From the NCBI GenBank assembly GCA_900708905.1, contig CAADRB010000007.1:3394550-3458549 (forward strand): DNA of 64,000 bases. Reading direction: 5' to 3'. This document shows positions 15,355 to 26,950 of the stretch, one piece after another. A model generated the notes under the pieces. It did no database searches. It saw only the letters and a list, made by a program, of their open reading frames with translations, and was not told the origin of the DNA. The position numbers and the translations under genes were made by a program. This DNA comes from Hymenolepis diminuta. Lineage: Eukaryota > Platyhelminthes > Cestoda > Cyclophyllidea > Hymenolepididae. How positions within the stretch are numbered: the first letter of the stretch is position 1; each line of letters starts with the position of its first letter.

Positions 15355-15780
15355 TGAGAACGGAGATGTTAACGATGGCGCCCCCAGAATTAGACAGCTA
15401 CGTGGCCGTCGGGTACCTTAACTGTAAGGAATTAAAATTCTCTTCCACGGTTCCCTCTCCTTGTGAAACGTGAAGTTACCTTCTCGCATTATCAACAAGT
15501 TGCTCATAGAGACTATTAAGATTAGGCAGTAAATGTAAAAGGGAGAAAAGGGAGATTAAAGCTCCCAAATAGAATAGAAGAGAATTGAGTGATATTTCTG
15601 GACACAATAATTTTGGCATTCCCTGATTGGCGAATATCTGGCGAAAGCCATTGATGAAGATATCGGTTGTTGCAGATTTAATGGGCATAACCTCCGGCCA
15701 CTTTGAATACGAATCAACCAGGACTAGACAGGAAATTCCTCTGATAGACGAAGTAAGACTTAGACCATAGTGAGCACATA
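15355..15780 (-). mobile_element. Ty3/Gypsy retrotransposon integrase remnant (broken)
   Basis: Read on the minus strand, the fragment contains the hallmark LVLVDSYSKWPEVMPIKSAT of the integrase core of Ty3/Gypsy elements, which inserts the cDNA copy into host DNA. It continues with the usual R-Q-I-F-A-x-x-G-x-P segment (about 15615-15640). The second catalytic Asp, normally in an SDNG motif, is replaced by CPEIS, and the first Asp is not seen. Downstream a YEQLVDNARR segment stops at TGA/TAA-type breaks, and after a frameshift the typical PDG...F-GR motif of the integrase C-terminal part appears near 15370-15400. No reverse transcriptase, protease, gag or LTRs are visible nearby. It is therefore an old, inactive fragment. 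Family assignment is firm; exact ends are approximate. Confidence 0.82.
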
Positions 15781-15954
15781 AAATCCTTACCTGAAATCTT
15801 TTATGGTTGGCAATAAATTGTTAATTTATTTTTCTTCGATAAAATTATCCATTTTTATCCAACAAAAATATTCTTTCCTTGGGTAGATACATATTTGACT
15901 ATAAAGTTCGCAGATGAATATTCAAAAGCCAGAAACCTACTAGTACATATTCTT

Positions 15955-16030
15955 CATTTAGCGCTGAGTAGGGAATAAGTGACTAATCAAAGTTCACTGG
16001 TCCAATTCCCCTGTAGTCGCTCCCAAAATA
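15955..16030 (+). repeat. tRNA-like SINE fragment
   Basis: TAGCGCTGAGTAGGG resembles a pol III A box, and GGTCCAATTCC, about 40 bp further, resembles a B box. The GTTCACTGGTC before the B box is shared, with changes, by the fragment at 20925-21015 (AGTCACTGGTC on the minus strand). It lies just beside the Gypsy remnant. Confidence 0.4.
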
Positions 16031-19000
16031 ATAATTTTTTAAGTCTATTTATATATTATTATATGTCACTGTAGCTTAGTGTCTATAGTTACGTAATTTG
16101 CAAAATCTTTTCATGTGGGAGAATAAGCTCATAGATCAGCCGAAGTAATAAAACATTCTGCTCCATCAAAAACATGATATTTATGTCCACCTTACTAAAT
16201 TATTCAAACTTCTTTCACAACATATATGCATGCAATTTAGTGTTATCGCCTGTGGCTTTGAAATAACCTAAATAATATATGCATTTTTTACGATGCAACG
16301 GTATGTTAGTTGATAAAAAATATATAAGTAAATGCTTCCTTTAATGCTGACAAAATGTTGTTGTAGAAGAAATTTCTGATCACAAATCTTTCTGGAAGAT
16401 ATCATATTTTGAACTCATACTCTTCATACTCGCGTAATGTCAAAAAATAAACAATTTGAATAAATGTCGAAAGTTTTTAACCATGAAACTCTTATTGAAA
16501 GACCAATCAAGGGTTACAAAGTGTGCCTTTTGAACACCGATTACTGTATTTTTCTTTCCTTGTCCTTGAAACCCATGTGAATATTTAATTAGATTTCATG
16601 AAGCAAGTAAGCTTAGGGTTCTGTTATGTAATTTGAAGTTGGATTCGATTGCATTGGTTTATAGCAAGTGTTATTTTACTCTGGGGTGATTGCCGAAACT
16701 GAAAGTATTTCGATGCAAATCTACCTGGAAGTTTAATGTTAAAAAATTACCTAACATTCGATTCACAGATAGTTGCTTATGAAAACAGAATAAAATTATT
16801 ACTAAATAATAGAAATTGAGACAAATTAAAGTGATAAACAACGATCATATCTGATCACTTTTGTAAATCTTAGAGTTGCGTTTCCACTTATTGACATGCG
16901 ATGTTATTCATGGCCGTCACAATTCGTACAAAGAGAAATAGATTCATTCAGAGACTATGCTTACCACATCTTGTTAGTCAGTTGTCGAACTACATTCAGA
17001 AAAGTTCAATGAAATTAGTAACTTGCCAAAGTTTAAAATTTTTACCAACTGTAGTTTTGCAATAAATCATCTTCGATTACTTTTCATAATTAGATGGATT
17101 TCAAGTCGATTATAATAAGTTTCAATAGTAGAATCAAGGTAGTCTGTAACAAATTTTATGAGAAATCCCTTCCTGACTTTATGTTTATAACTATAGTAAC
17201 CATCTGCATCTCTGCGAATGCACCAATGAAGCCTCAGTCTCGTAACCTACGATCTGATTGGCAATCACTGACCTCTGCGCAGCCGGTGCAAGCTTATTTA
17301 GGGAAGTAATATTGCCAAAATAATTGTAAATTTACCTGTAATACTCCGATATTCTGCATCTTTTGTGAGTCATTTTAGTAAGGATCACTAGCAAATTTCT
17401 CATATGTTTTTGCATGATCCCATTATTAATCACCTTTCCTTAGTGACCTCCAAAGAACTATGGAAAGAGCTAAATGTACCTAAATTATGTCGCGTTTCTC
17501 ACTTAAAAGAAAATCCTACTTTACTATGATTCTCGTAGACTTTCCACACCATTGGATGCTCTTCGATGATCAGTATCACTTGAAACCTGACTTGATAAAT
17601 TGAATACGTCACCAGCTACGGATAAAGCGTAATGTTTCTATTGTTGCTCCACACTTTTTCCCATTTCTTAAAGGTTGGTACATTATAGAATATGTTAATA
17701 GAAATATTATAATGAGATTAAAATAATTTAATATTCCTCCGTTTATTCCCGTCCAATTTAGGTTGTGGACAATATTCTTAATCCTATGTTTTAATTAAAT
17801 ATGCATATAGTTTCTTTAAATGATTCGGTTTCCTAAATTAAATAGTTCCTTTCATTTAGTGAGACATGCAATAAATAAGCCGGAAACCAGTCACCTCAAG
17901 CCATGAAGAAGCATAAAACGTGACTTGGGTTCCATGAATTATAGCTTTTAGACCACCTTGCAGACTGAGGAGAAGGAAAATCATAGTCTGACTTAATCTT
18001 AATTCTGTTAATTAGTGTTTAGCAGTAGTTAAAAGGATTAAAAGAAAGAATTAGGGCGCGATAAAGCCACACCCGAAATTATTCTTATCAATTCCCTTTT
18101 TATCTATTTAGTTACAATCGAGACATCTATATAAGTTCCTCCAAAAAAAATAATAATGTGGAAATGAGTTTTCTGCAATAAATATTACTACGTATGGATA
18201 ATGGGAAAATTTTTAGACAAATGGAGTACTTGAGAAAAGAATCCAAATATAATAAAACCCGTCTATTCATGCCTAAACAGAAACTGGATGCAGGTATTCA
18301 CCCGATCTTCTAAAATATTTCAAACCGATTGACAAAAGTGCTTACAACACTTCACATTGGTAGAAGGAAGGTATAGTAAAATCAATCTTATGGGAAAAGC
18401 GTATTCTGCCACTTCACTAGCTGACTGCAACTGACCAGTGCTGTCAGCCACATCACCATATGTACACTGGTGAGCATCTGTTTCATAAAATCTAGTCACT
18501 AAATGTGCAATTCAAATACTAATATGCTAGCAAAATGTTTATCATGACAAATCAAAACAGTGTTATATCTTTATTCGTGTGAACCAGGAGCAGCAAAATG
18601 GATCAAATAGACAAATATGAAAATGACTGTAAAAACAAAGCTATCTCAAAGATCTGACTCTACCTTAATTTTACATTCAACATATTCTCCGATTGAAATT
18701 GATTTTCTTATTGCTGTAATGTCCAATTAGGCCGCCATTATAATGTATGGTCGGTTGCTTAGACCCCAGAAAGTGAGGGAGAAGACTGCATAAATCAGAA
18801 AAAATTAATGTACTAACAAGACCGGACCAGACCAGATTTACTGATGCTACTAATAATCTATACATATAGGGTGCGTAAGGTATCTGAGGATACTTAGATA
18901 TTCACAGTTTAAACTAACTCGATAATAATTCATGTATTTTATATTAAAAGATCTTATGGCAGATACTACTATCAGTAATGAAATGAAAAGACACGCTGCA

Positions 19001-19150
19001 ATAGTGTCTGTAAAAGTCACACACAGCAGTTTAGGAATTGTAAGATTTATAAAAATCGCCACACCTTTCATTTAGGAAGTTAGAAATGAGTTAAATGAAA
19101 ACAGTATAGATAAATTCGCCACGAGCAGGAGAAAAGAGTATTGTCGACGC
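16031..19150. other. AT-rich gene-free stretch
   Basis: No gene, RNA gene or transposon recognised. Open frames at 17094-17309 (plus) and 18677-19071 (minus) have no recognisable motif and no convincing splice sites. Confidence 0.5.
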
Positions 19151-19167
19151 TCTGCTGACTCACCCAT

Positions 19168-19187
19168 TCACTCACTCACTCACTCAC
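19168..19187. repeat. (CACT)n microsatellite
   Basis: Five tandem CACT units in a row, preceded by related CACC/CATT units and an ACTC. It lies about 230 bp upstream of the mariner-like remnant. A short microsatellite with no further meaning visible. Confidence 0.75.
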
Positions 19188-19421
19188 AACACCTGAGTTT
19201 GCCACAAGAGTGCATGGTATGGACGAAAATTACGGAAATTCAATGTGCTAGATATCTTGCCAAGTATCTTCAAGTGACTGAAGGAATAAAAATGCATAAG
19301 TAATGTTGTTCATCAAGACTTCGAATACAAATCATACATTCTTAGGCGAGGTCGTCAGTTTATGCGGACAAAAACAACTCTGGAGAATCGTTTAATGCAT
19401 GCAAAATAATTCTTTAATAGA

Positions 19422-20000
19422 TTGAAGCACCTAAAAGAACAGGAATGTCTCTGGTTTTTCTCTGATAAAAAAACTCCTGTCGGGATGAAAAAGTCAATCA
19501 AAGGAATGACAAATGACTGCGAGCGGACCCTACTAAAGTTCCAACTGTTAGGCATGCTCACGACATATCTAGCAACAGTGATGCTTTACAGTGTTGTTGG
19601 CAGTGAGAGAGGAGCACCATGTCTCCTCCATTGTTTCCACGGGGCCTTAGAGTCAATGCAGGTGCCTGTGTGGAGACTCTTTAGACCATTGTCGTTTGGC
19701 AGTGTAGTCAATATGAAAGACCCTATGTTTTCTAAAAAGATTTGCCTCCATCCTATAAAGCTCACAAAACTCAGGATCGGATTGATAGCCGAGAATTTTC
19801 ATCATCATGTTACATCAAACTTATAGCCACTTAACTACTCGCCAGACCTTACTACATGTGAGATGGGCGTGGCTGAAAAGGAAGTAAATGAATATTTCCA
19901 TAACACCAAATTCTTCAATCATTAACAGTTTCATTTTCCGCTTTTCGAAAAGTGCGTAAAGTGTCCTGGGATGTCTTCACACCCTGTATATAAATTGTGA
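19422..20000 (+). mobile_element. Decayed mariner/Tc1-like transposase (probable)
   Basis: One reading frame runs for over 190 codons with only two internal stops (TAG near 19827, TAA near 19922). It shows, in the order expected for the C-terminal half of a mariner-type transposase: ENFHHHVTSN, resembling the catalytic D-N-A-R-P-H-V block with the Asp changed to Glu; NYSPDLTTCE, resembling the P-Y-S-P-D-L-x-P block; and LFEKCVKCPG near 19955, resembling the terminal W-x-K-C-x-x-x-x-G block. The spacing between the first two blocks is shortened, indicating a deletion. The N-terminal DNA-binding domain is not recognisable in frame. The enzyme class cuts and pastes its own element; this copy cannot be active. 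The family call rests on short motifs, so it is probable, not certain. Confidence 0.5.
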
Positions 20001-20920
20001 TTAGCCAGAGAAGAAGTGTCCGATATTCCGACATAGCAAAATATGATTAATCAGGCAAGGGTTGATTTCATCATATCATGACTTGTCATGGTCATGACTT
20101 GAAAGTAATATGACGATGACGTGGCATCAATGTTGAAAGTTCGGTGCAAAATATAGCATTGTTTCGCCCTCCTTTCAGTTATGTGAAGCTCTTTGGCAAT
20201 CTCCATTATGTGGATCTTAGATGTGCAGGATTTATTTGCAGATTTATTTATGATTAATTTTCCTAATGTATACTTCATTTAGATTTTAATTTCGATCGTA
20301 CCTATCAAAATAAATCAGTCTTTTCGAACTGCTGGAATGCAATTGTCTGCAATTCTCAACCAGTGAATATGTACCAAATATCTATTTTATCAATAAAAAG
20401 TACATATATTAATTGATAATACTTTCATGATTCAAAGTTAAATGTAGATATGAATTACTGTTGACCAACTAAGTTTCCAACTATCAGTAACAATGGACAG
20501 GAGGAAGCAATATTTAATATTGGTGATACATTAAAAAAATTCATTAAATGTCGAGACCAAAATTTGCTCCTTAACCGCTTGGTTTTTATTACACTTCTTC
20601 CTAGAAATGAAGTCTCATATTGGCTTATCAGGTAGCCAAACTATACATGACCTCCTATGTGCATAAACAAGGTCTGGAGGGATCGCTAAATCCATGGCGA
20701 GTGCAGGGAATAGCTGTAATGCGTTCTCATTTACATATGGATTACAATCTCTTTTTAGGAAATAGTTGAAAGTGTTTGGTTAAATTCAAAGAGAATCTTC
20801 TAGGTCGTTTATCTGCTAATTACTTTGCAATAAACAAACTAGACGCAAACCCTTTCTGTATCATCTCAATCAGACGTATTCTACAGCTGTCTAGTCGTCT
20901 GACTTTGTGAATATTGGTGT
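20001..20920. other. Gene-free stretch
   Basis: Contains a 75-codon minus-strand open frame (20051-20278) with an IMEIAKELHITERRAKQ segment that is faintly helix-turn-helix-like. With the mariner remnant adjacent, it could be a displaced piece of a transposase DNA-binding domain, but similarity is too weak to assign. The rest is featureless. Confidence 0.3.
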
Positions 20921-20924
20921 TGGT

Positions 20925-21015
20925 AATTTAGCGGTATAGATACCCCTGAACTCACGACCAGTGACTTAATACTGTGAGTATCCCATTTAGCAGTAGAAAC
21001 CGCTAATCTCGTCAT
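20925..21015 (-). repeat. tRNA-like SINE fragment, copy related to 26825-26950
   Basis: On the minus strand CTGCTAAATGGGATACTC looks like a pol III A box and GGTCGTGAGTTCAGGGG like a B box, about 45 bp apart as in tRNA-derived SINEs. About 30 bp (CTACTGCTA..TGGGATA.TC..AGTATTAA) recur with few changes on the minus strand at 26825-26950, which makes this a dispersed repeat and not a one-off resemblance. Confidence 0.5.
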
Positions 21016-23420
21016 AAATACTCGCTATCTTGCAAGCAATTACCACCCTATATGTCATCGTAATTGGAAATCTTGTGCAGCAATACACTCATCGAGGTAC
21101 ACTATTGCCGGTGTATGAGGCATCCGCATGAATTTACCTCAGAATTATTTAATTAATTGCTTTGGATGATATTCAAATCACCTGTGCATTGTACTACTTT
21201 GATTCATCATTGCAAATTGTATAGCTAGTTCACTCAATATTTATAGTGCTATTAAACTTAAAGCCTTACGAACTGAATGCTTTGCTAAAGTAAAAACTTT
21301 TCAATCTTTCCATTTTCAGCTACTGGTTTATCGCCCTTAGTTCTAAATCCACCTTATCATAATCCGCTATTTCAATGCTCAGGTTTATCATATTCATTTG
21401 TCTTGAACAACTTCACCTTGTCATAGTGAATTTCAGGTTGTTTAGGGGATTTTCTTCCTATGAGCGCTCTTTTTGCCCATTAGTTTTTATAGTTTCCTTT
21501 CCTAGGACTGTAGCGCTTGCAAATTTAATTACAGATGGGACTATTTTAGTCTTCGGTGCTTTTTCCAATTCCATGGTTTCCTTTCTTCAACTATGGTCAC
21601 TTAGCCACTTCTTTATTAGAGTTTTAGAATGTATTTCTAATGCGTAAAGTCGATTACTTTTAGCTTATTTCTCAGATTGTAAAACGAAAATCAACTCACA
21701 ACTTTCTCTTCAGATAATGAATTTTAAAGCAATTTAGTCATATAAGGTTAAAATTTACAAAGTTTACGATATATAACGGTTTTACATTGTTGGTCACTAG
21801 TCATACGTCAGAAGTGTGTAAAGATTAGTGAGGATACTATCGGCAAATGACAGAGTTTATTGAGCAACGGAAAATCTACATGCTAATCTTTATAATTGAC
21901 GGTGACTCCTTCAATTGACAAATGCCCATATCCGTCGTCTGTATTTTATTCCGTCCATTATTTTCGACCCATCGATTGAACTCAATCTACATCGACAATT
22001 TGTTCATATTTTGTGGCTAGCAAATCTTTAGGAAACAATTTCCTTCTTTTGCCTAAGAGATGTATTTTTGCTACTCTTACTCTTCAGTATATTTGTTAGA
22101 AATTCCGTGGCTCTGGAATGGAGCTTCAGTGATTAACAGCTTAATAAGGTCGACATCTCACTCAGCAGTAAGGAGTGATAATCGTATGTTGCGGCATTCT
22201 TCTTCAGTCATTAATTCTTTTCGGAAATTCATTTTCAAATAGCAACTTCGAGCATGTGAAGCGTAAGGTAGCTTAGAAAGTATGGATAACTGGGATACTC
22301 AAACTTCTAACCTTCTCACTTATATTAAGTTAATATATTAACTTTATTATTTCTGTATGATTAACTTACTTAAAAATTGGACATATTAAATAAAATTTTA
22401 CATTATGACAACAATCCGGCCAATTTTAATATAATAACTTCAAATATACCTTCATATATGCTTTCAAATTTCCATTAAAATTTTCAATATTGTCAAACGT
22501 GTTTGACACAGAAAGTACGAAATATTGGAGCAGTATTCTCACGAAGTTTCGATACGATTTTATAGAGGTTTCAAATGTCAAAATTGCCGAATTGTCTAAA
22601 ACCTCAACCTCTGTTCCTTCTCCTCCGTTCTAAAGCAGAATTCTCTCGACCTTGAACTCATAAAAAGTTTCATATATCCAAAAAGGATGGGGAGTTAGAA
22701 TAAAGGCTTACTGTCTTTGTCACGCGATTCATCCTAGTTGGAGTTTAAAAAATGTTTTGCTGGTGAACAGTAAAAGAGTATGGGTTGTATGTAAACCTCA
22801 GAAATATAAATTTACCTAAATTGTTAAAAGTATAGCATTCAGAAAAATTTTATCGTATAAGATAATCAGGATTCTCTTTGTTTGATGTTTATTTTAATCA
22901 CAGACTAAACGTTTCACTAAAATGAAAATAGGAGTGTAGCGACCAACCGTTCTTTAAACTCAGACAATTTCAGATGTTTGCTTTCCTCTAGCATCTGAGA
23001 GCTTAGAGTTAGATGGTGAAATATGTGATCATGTAGCCACAAGGGAATTCGAGTCACTGTTCATGAATATTAATGTAAATATATCTTTTACCATTTAAGA
23101 ACAGCATTTTTGCCTTCCTCTCCACCTGTTAACTTGAATTTTTAAAAGCTCTACGTTTTTATATTCGATTTGTGTTTGTAATACAAACATTGACTGACCA
23201 TATGGACTTAATAAATTATCAGGCAGAACAGTCAGTATACAGAGAATTTATGCAAACTGAGATAGGTAATACAGGTAAAAAAAGTTGCGCCATAACGAGG
23301 AAGTGTCGAGCACAAATTAATAACGGATTTGAGGATGCACTTTGGATGCAAAGTTAAAATGATACTGAGCACTATCAGTAGTAGATTTAATAGAAGAAGA
23401 AATTTAAAGTGCAAAGGAAT
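21016..23420. other. AT-rich gene-free stretch
   Basis: No gene or transposon recognised. Frames at 21375-21647, 22060-22242 and 23172-23357 (plus) are hydrophobic, Phe/Ser-rich translations of T-rich DNA and give no family signal. Confidence 0.5.
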
Positions 23421-23422
23421 AT

Positions 23423-23675
23423 GTTATGATCTGCTTTTCTGTAGGATGCCTTAACCGACTCTTAGATCCCTTAAGACATTGCAAAAGTTACAAATGCGAC
23501 CCGACAATACCACAATACAAAATGACCCAAATCACCATATCAAAATAAGATGCATGTTTTTGTTTCGGAAGGTCAAATTATATTATGCGCCATTTAAAAC
23601 CGTAATGTAAATAAATTAGTTTGAATAAAAGGATATTGAGAGATTGAAAGTCGATCCTGAAAAATAAAGCTGGAT
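23423..23675 (-). repeat. Interspersed repeat A, copy 1 (reverse orientation)
   Basis: The reverse complement of this stretch aligns with 34771-35075 and 49992-50272. Shared stretches include TTATTTACATTACGG, TGGCGCATAATAT, a TATTGTGGT block followed by GTCGGRTCG, and a final TCC.ACAGA.AA.CA block in the same order. Sequence identity is clearly above background but with many substitutions and small indels, so the copies are old. No open frame is conserved between copies, suggesting a nonautonomous element (SINE or MITE). Ends are approximate. Confidence 0.78.
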
Positions 23676-24115
23676 GGTTGTTAGTATCTCCTTCTAATTT
23701 TCAGTTTGAGATATATGAGAGCCTTTCCTCCAGTTGAAGCCAGGCTGGAAGGGATTTTTTTAAATTTTAGAACAGAGTATTTAAGAGAGCGAATTATCTT
23801 TCACATGCATTTCACGTAACTTACGAAGTAGATTTAATTTGTCTTATAGTCGAAAAATATTAACAGAAAGAACCATATTCATCAATTGCGTGACGACATC
23901 TATTCCGACTGTAATAAGATATAAGAAATAATAGCTAATTAAATCAAAAGAACTGTACTCTTTAATTGTCACAAATTTTCTTCATCGCTGTGGAAGAACT
24001 CTTCTAAAGCTTTATCACTGAAATGAATTCCCAATCAAATAATTTGCTTCCAACATAACTGTATGTACTTGCATTCACTTACATATATTTATATGTAGTA
24101 GCTACTACAGTCAAC

Positions 24116-24424
24116 TTAAATGGAATTGTGCATCGCCCACGTCATTTGACCCACACAACCATCAATCTCCAGTGAACTATAAAGACTGGCGTTGTTATTA
24201 GATTCTACCACATCGGATTTCGGTGTTTCTTTTGCTATACTTGGTATCTCCTGAGGACCATTTTTAAAATAAATGTTTTGCGTTTCCAAAGTGAAAGGCG
24301 TTTTGATGGAGATGAGAGAAGTTTGCATCATAGCATTGTTTGACTGACCAATATAAAACGAAAATTTTGTCGTTTCATTCATTGGAAGAGCTTCGATAAA
24401 AATGAAACTTTCGGCATGAAACAT
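24116..24424 (-). CDS. Candidate terminal exon, unrecognised protein
   Basis: A 102-codon open frame ending in TAA. It starts exactly at an AG (GGCCTAG|ATG), which could be a splice acceptor immediately before the Met codon or could simply be an upstream in-frame TAG before an ATG start. Composition is balanced and protein-like (EALPMNETTKFSFYIGQSNN, later KNGPQEIPSIAKETPKSD), unlike most frames in this AT-rich region, with one N-x-T glycosylation-type site early on (NET). The tract before the AG is weakly pyrimidine-rich. There is no signal peptide, membrane segment or domain I can name. It may be the last exon of a long-intron gene transcribed leftward, a small single-exon gene, or a decayed gene fragment. 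Confidence 0.33.
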   Translation of the reverse strand: MFHAESFIFIEALPMNETTKFSFYIGQSNNAMMQTSLISIKTPFTLETQNIYFKNGPQEIPSIAKETPKSDVVESNNNASLYSSLEIDGCVGQMTWAMHNSI

Positions 24425-25320
24425 CTAGGCCATTTAATCAAAATTTATCAAAAATTGTCTCTACGTATGCTTATGCTTATTATTTTTTATAAGTTTAATT
24501 ACAATTTATTCAATATTCATACGATTTTGTTTTATTATTATTAGATCAAGTTCAAGAGGTTATAAAGACACAGATAACTGTGATTGAAAAGCTCAACGTA
24601 TGAAAGATAAATTAGGAATTCTTTATACCTGGCGCATGTGGAAATGTCATTTTTTGTTTTATTAAATTTGACACAAAGTAATACAAATTAAAATATCTAT
24701 AGTTATAAACTTTTCAAAAAGCATTTCTGTTAAGTCGCTTGCACGCAACCTAATCATGCAGTGTGTTTATGAAAATTGATGAAATCAGCAATGGAGCCAT
24801 TTTATATAAATATCAGCCATAATAAATAGTTCTATTTTCGAATATTGAAATATCAGTGTTTAAATAGGCAAACATTTCGAGAAATTATCGATTAGATTGT
24901 GTGCTTAATGTAATTACCGTTACTTTATCTTTATAACTGAAATTTGTATATTTCTGTCATAAGATCAGCCAGTTATCAGTATTAATAATAACCGCGTCAA
25001 TTCTGGAAAATTTCCCGGATCCCATGATTTTAAAAGGAATACATATTTAAAACAATGCCCGCAGATCAGGGTGTGCACTCCATTCATCCGTCTTTATTTA
25101 CAAGAATATGAAGTTTCAGTCATTATATTCTCGGCAGTCCCTTGAATTGACAAGCTTTTAATTTCTGTCTTAAATTTATATCACATAATGTGTCACAGGA
25201 CATCCCTCCTCTGTTAATAAGTTTTTTCTTCAAGCTAATGACAAAAGACTCCCAAAGATAGCCTTGCCCACACTTAGAAGAAATAAACATTTTCAGTCGC
25301 CATCTTTACATTTAATTTCA
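24425..25320. other. AT-rich gene-free stretch
   Basis: Nothing recognised. If 24116-24424 is a terminal exon, this would be its upstream intron. Confidence 0.5.
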
Positions 25321-25329
25321 GGTAATATA

Positions 25330-25420
25330 GAGCTCGTAGTTTCCGCCTCTAGGATGGTGGTTTTACTACCTCTAAATTAGCAGTTTAATATTATTGACAT
25401 CCCAGTTAGTACTGCGAGGT
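25330..25420 (-). repeat. Possible SINE fragment (weak)
   Basis: On the minus strand GTACTAACTGGGATGTCAATAATATTAA resembles the A-box region shared by 20925-21015 and 26825-26950. The B-box half is not convincing. I list it as a likely degenerate member of the same family. Confidence 0.28.
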
Positions 25421-26824
25421 GTTCTTTTGAATATGACAACAAATGTCTTATATATTACAGCCAAAAGTGGTTGATAAGCAGGAAAACTCGACTTATCATT
25501 ATAAAATCATTGATGGCTTTGATAATTGCCGATAAGTCTTATTCATTATGTACTTTTGAAAATGAGCTCATAAATGAAGAGTTGGTATAGGATGAACTCA
25601 ATATTATAAATGAACCAGCCTATAAAGACACGTTTTAAGTTATTTTCATACTATGAAGCAGTCTATTGATTTGATGATCTTGGTCTGTTAAATAATTAAA
25701 CATACTGATCTGACACGTGAGAGAATACCTCCAAGTTCTAGTTCCAGTTATTTGAACAAGAGTGGAAAAATTCTGTTTGAAGAACTGAATTTCCCCTCAC
25801 AAAGCGTCTCTTAAAGCCACTCAAGTAGAAAACTGCTGTAAATATCCCTTTACAAAAAATGCACTTTTAATTTCCATTTTCTCGACTAACAGTTATTATA
25901 ACTTTTGTACATTATCAATATTAGGAACTCTTAAAGGATTACAGAATTTGCGCCTCATAATACTCGCAAATGCATGCAAAGAGATATCTTTTTCTTCCTT
26001 CTTAACGCATGAAATTTATCTGATACATATCACATTAAGTTCATGAATCTTCAAGTCCTAGAGGTCTCAACAAATGGTCTGGTTAATGACTAACCACTTG
26101 CTTAAATTAGAATTGATGAGATAACATATCCAAATCTTAACACGTCTTCTTCATTCTCATGTGAGGGATCAATAGAGTATGTATTTGTGATATTATTTAC
26201 CCGTTAAACTTTTCCAATTGAAATGGGAGATATCCACAACTTTTTGAGGACAATGTTTCCTTCCACGTTGCTAAAAGGAAATAAATCGACACTGAAGTTA
26301 AGATCTCGGTATAAATCCTGATCCAAAATTGCTTCCTAGTAGGGGAAAATGGCATGAAATTCTAAGAAGAACCTCTAGAGGGAAGCATTTCAAAGTGTTA
26401 AAGTAATTAATCGTCAGAAAAGAACATTTTCTTTTATAATTTATATTTATATAATTGCAAATAAATGCATAAGGGAAAAGCCAAAATAATTAATTTAGGG
26501 GTCAAATAAAAAGAGTATATTGAGGTTTTTAATGTAGTCAAGATAACAAGAATTTTGCTTGATTTGAATTCTGAATGTACAGCGTTATCCAGGGTGAACT
26601 TCACGCATATCTTTATGTTGAAAGTTGCAAATAATGTTTGCGATGGTCTCTCGAACTGATAGGAATTTTGTATCCTGTCTTACATTTAGGACACAGATTA
26701 CGTCCTCGAGATTCCTCTCTTCTTGCCCGTTAAAATTTTGTAAAGTAGACGCCCAAAGTACAACCTTTTTGTACCTTAACCGAATAACCGCTTTCAGTTA
26801 TCCTTAAATCTTTTGACTATCGGG

Positions 26825-26950
26825 TATGATGGCCTATCAAAATAGAGGTATTGTGGGATGGGGGTTTTAGTCCATTCAAGACTTATCGGTTGCTAAATTA
26901 ATACTAAGAATATCCCAATAGCAGTAGAAAGCCGTCATCTTCTGCAGTGA
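26825..26950 (-). repeat. tRNA-like SINE fragment
   Basis: The minus strand carries TTTCTACTGCTATTGGGATA and then TTCTTAGTATTAA, matching the 20925-21015 copy nearly base for base over about 30 bp. The B-box region (AACCGATAAGTCTTGAATGG) is more diverged. It is part of the same dispersed family. Confidence 0.48.
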
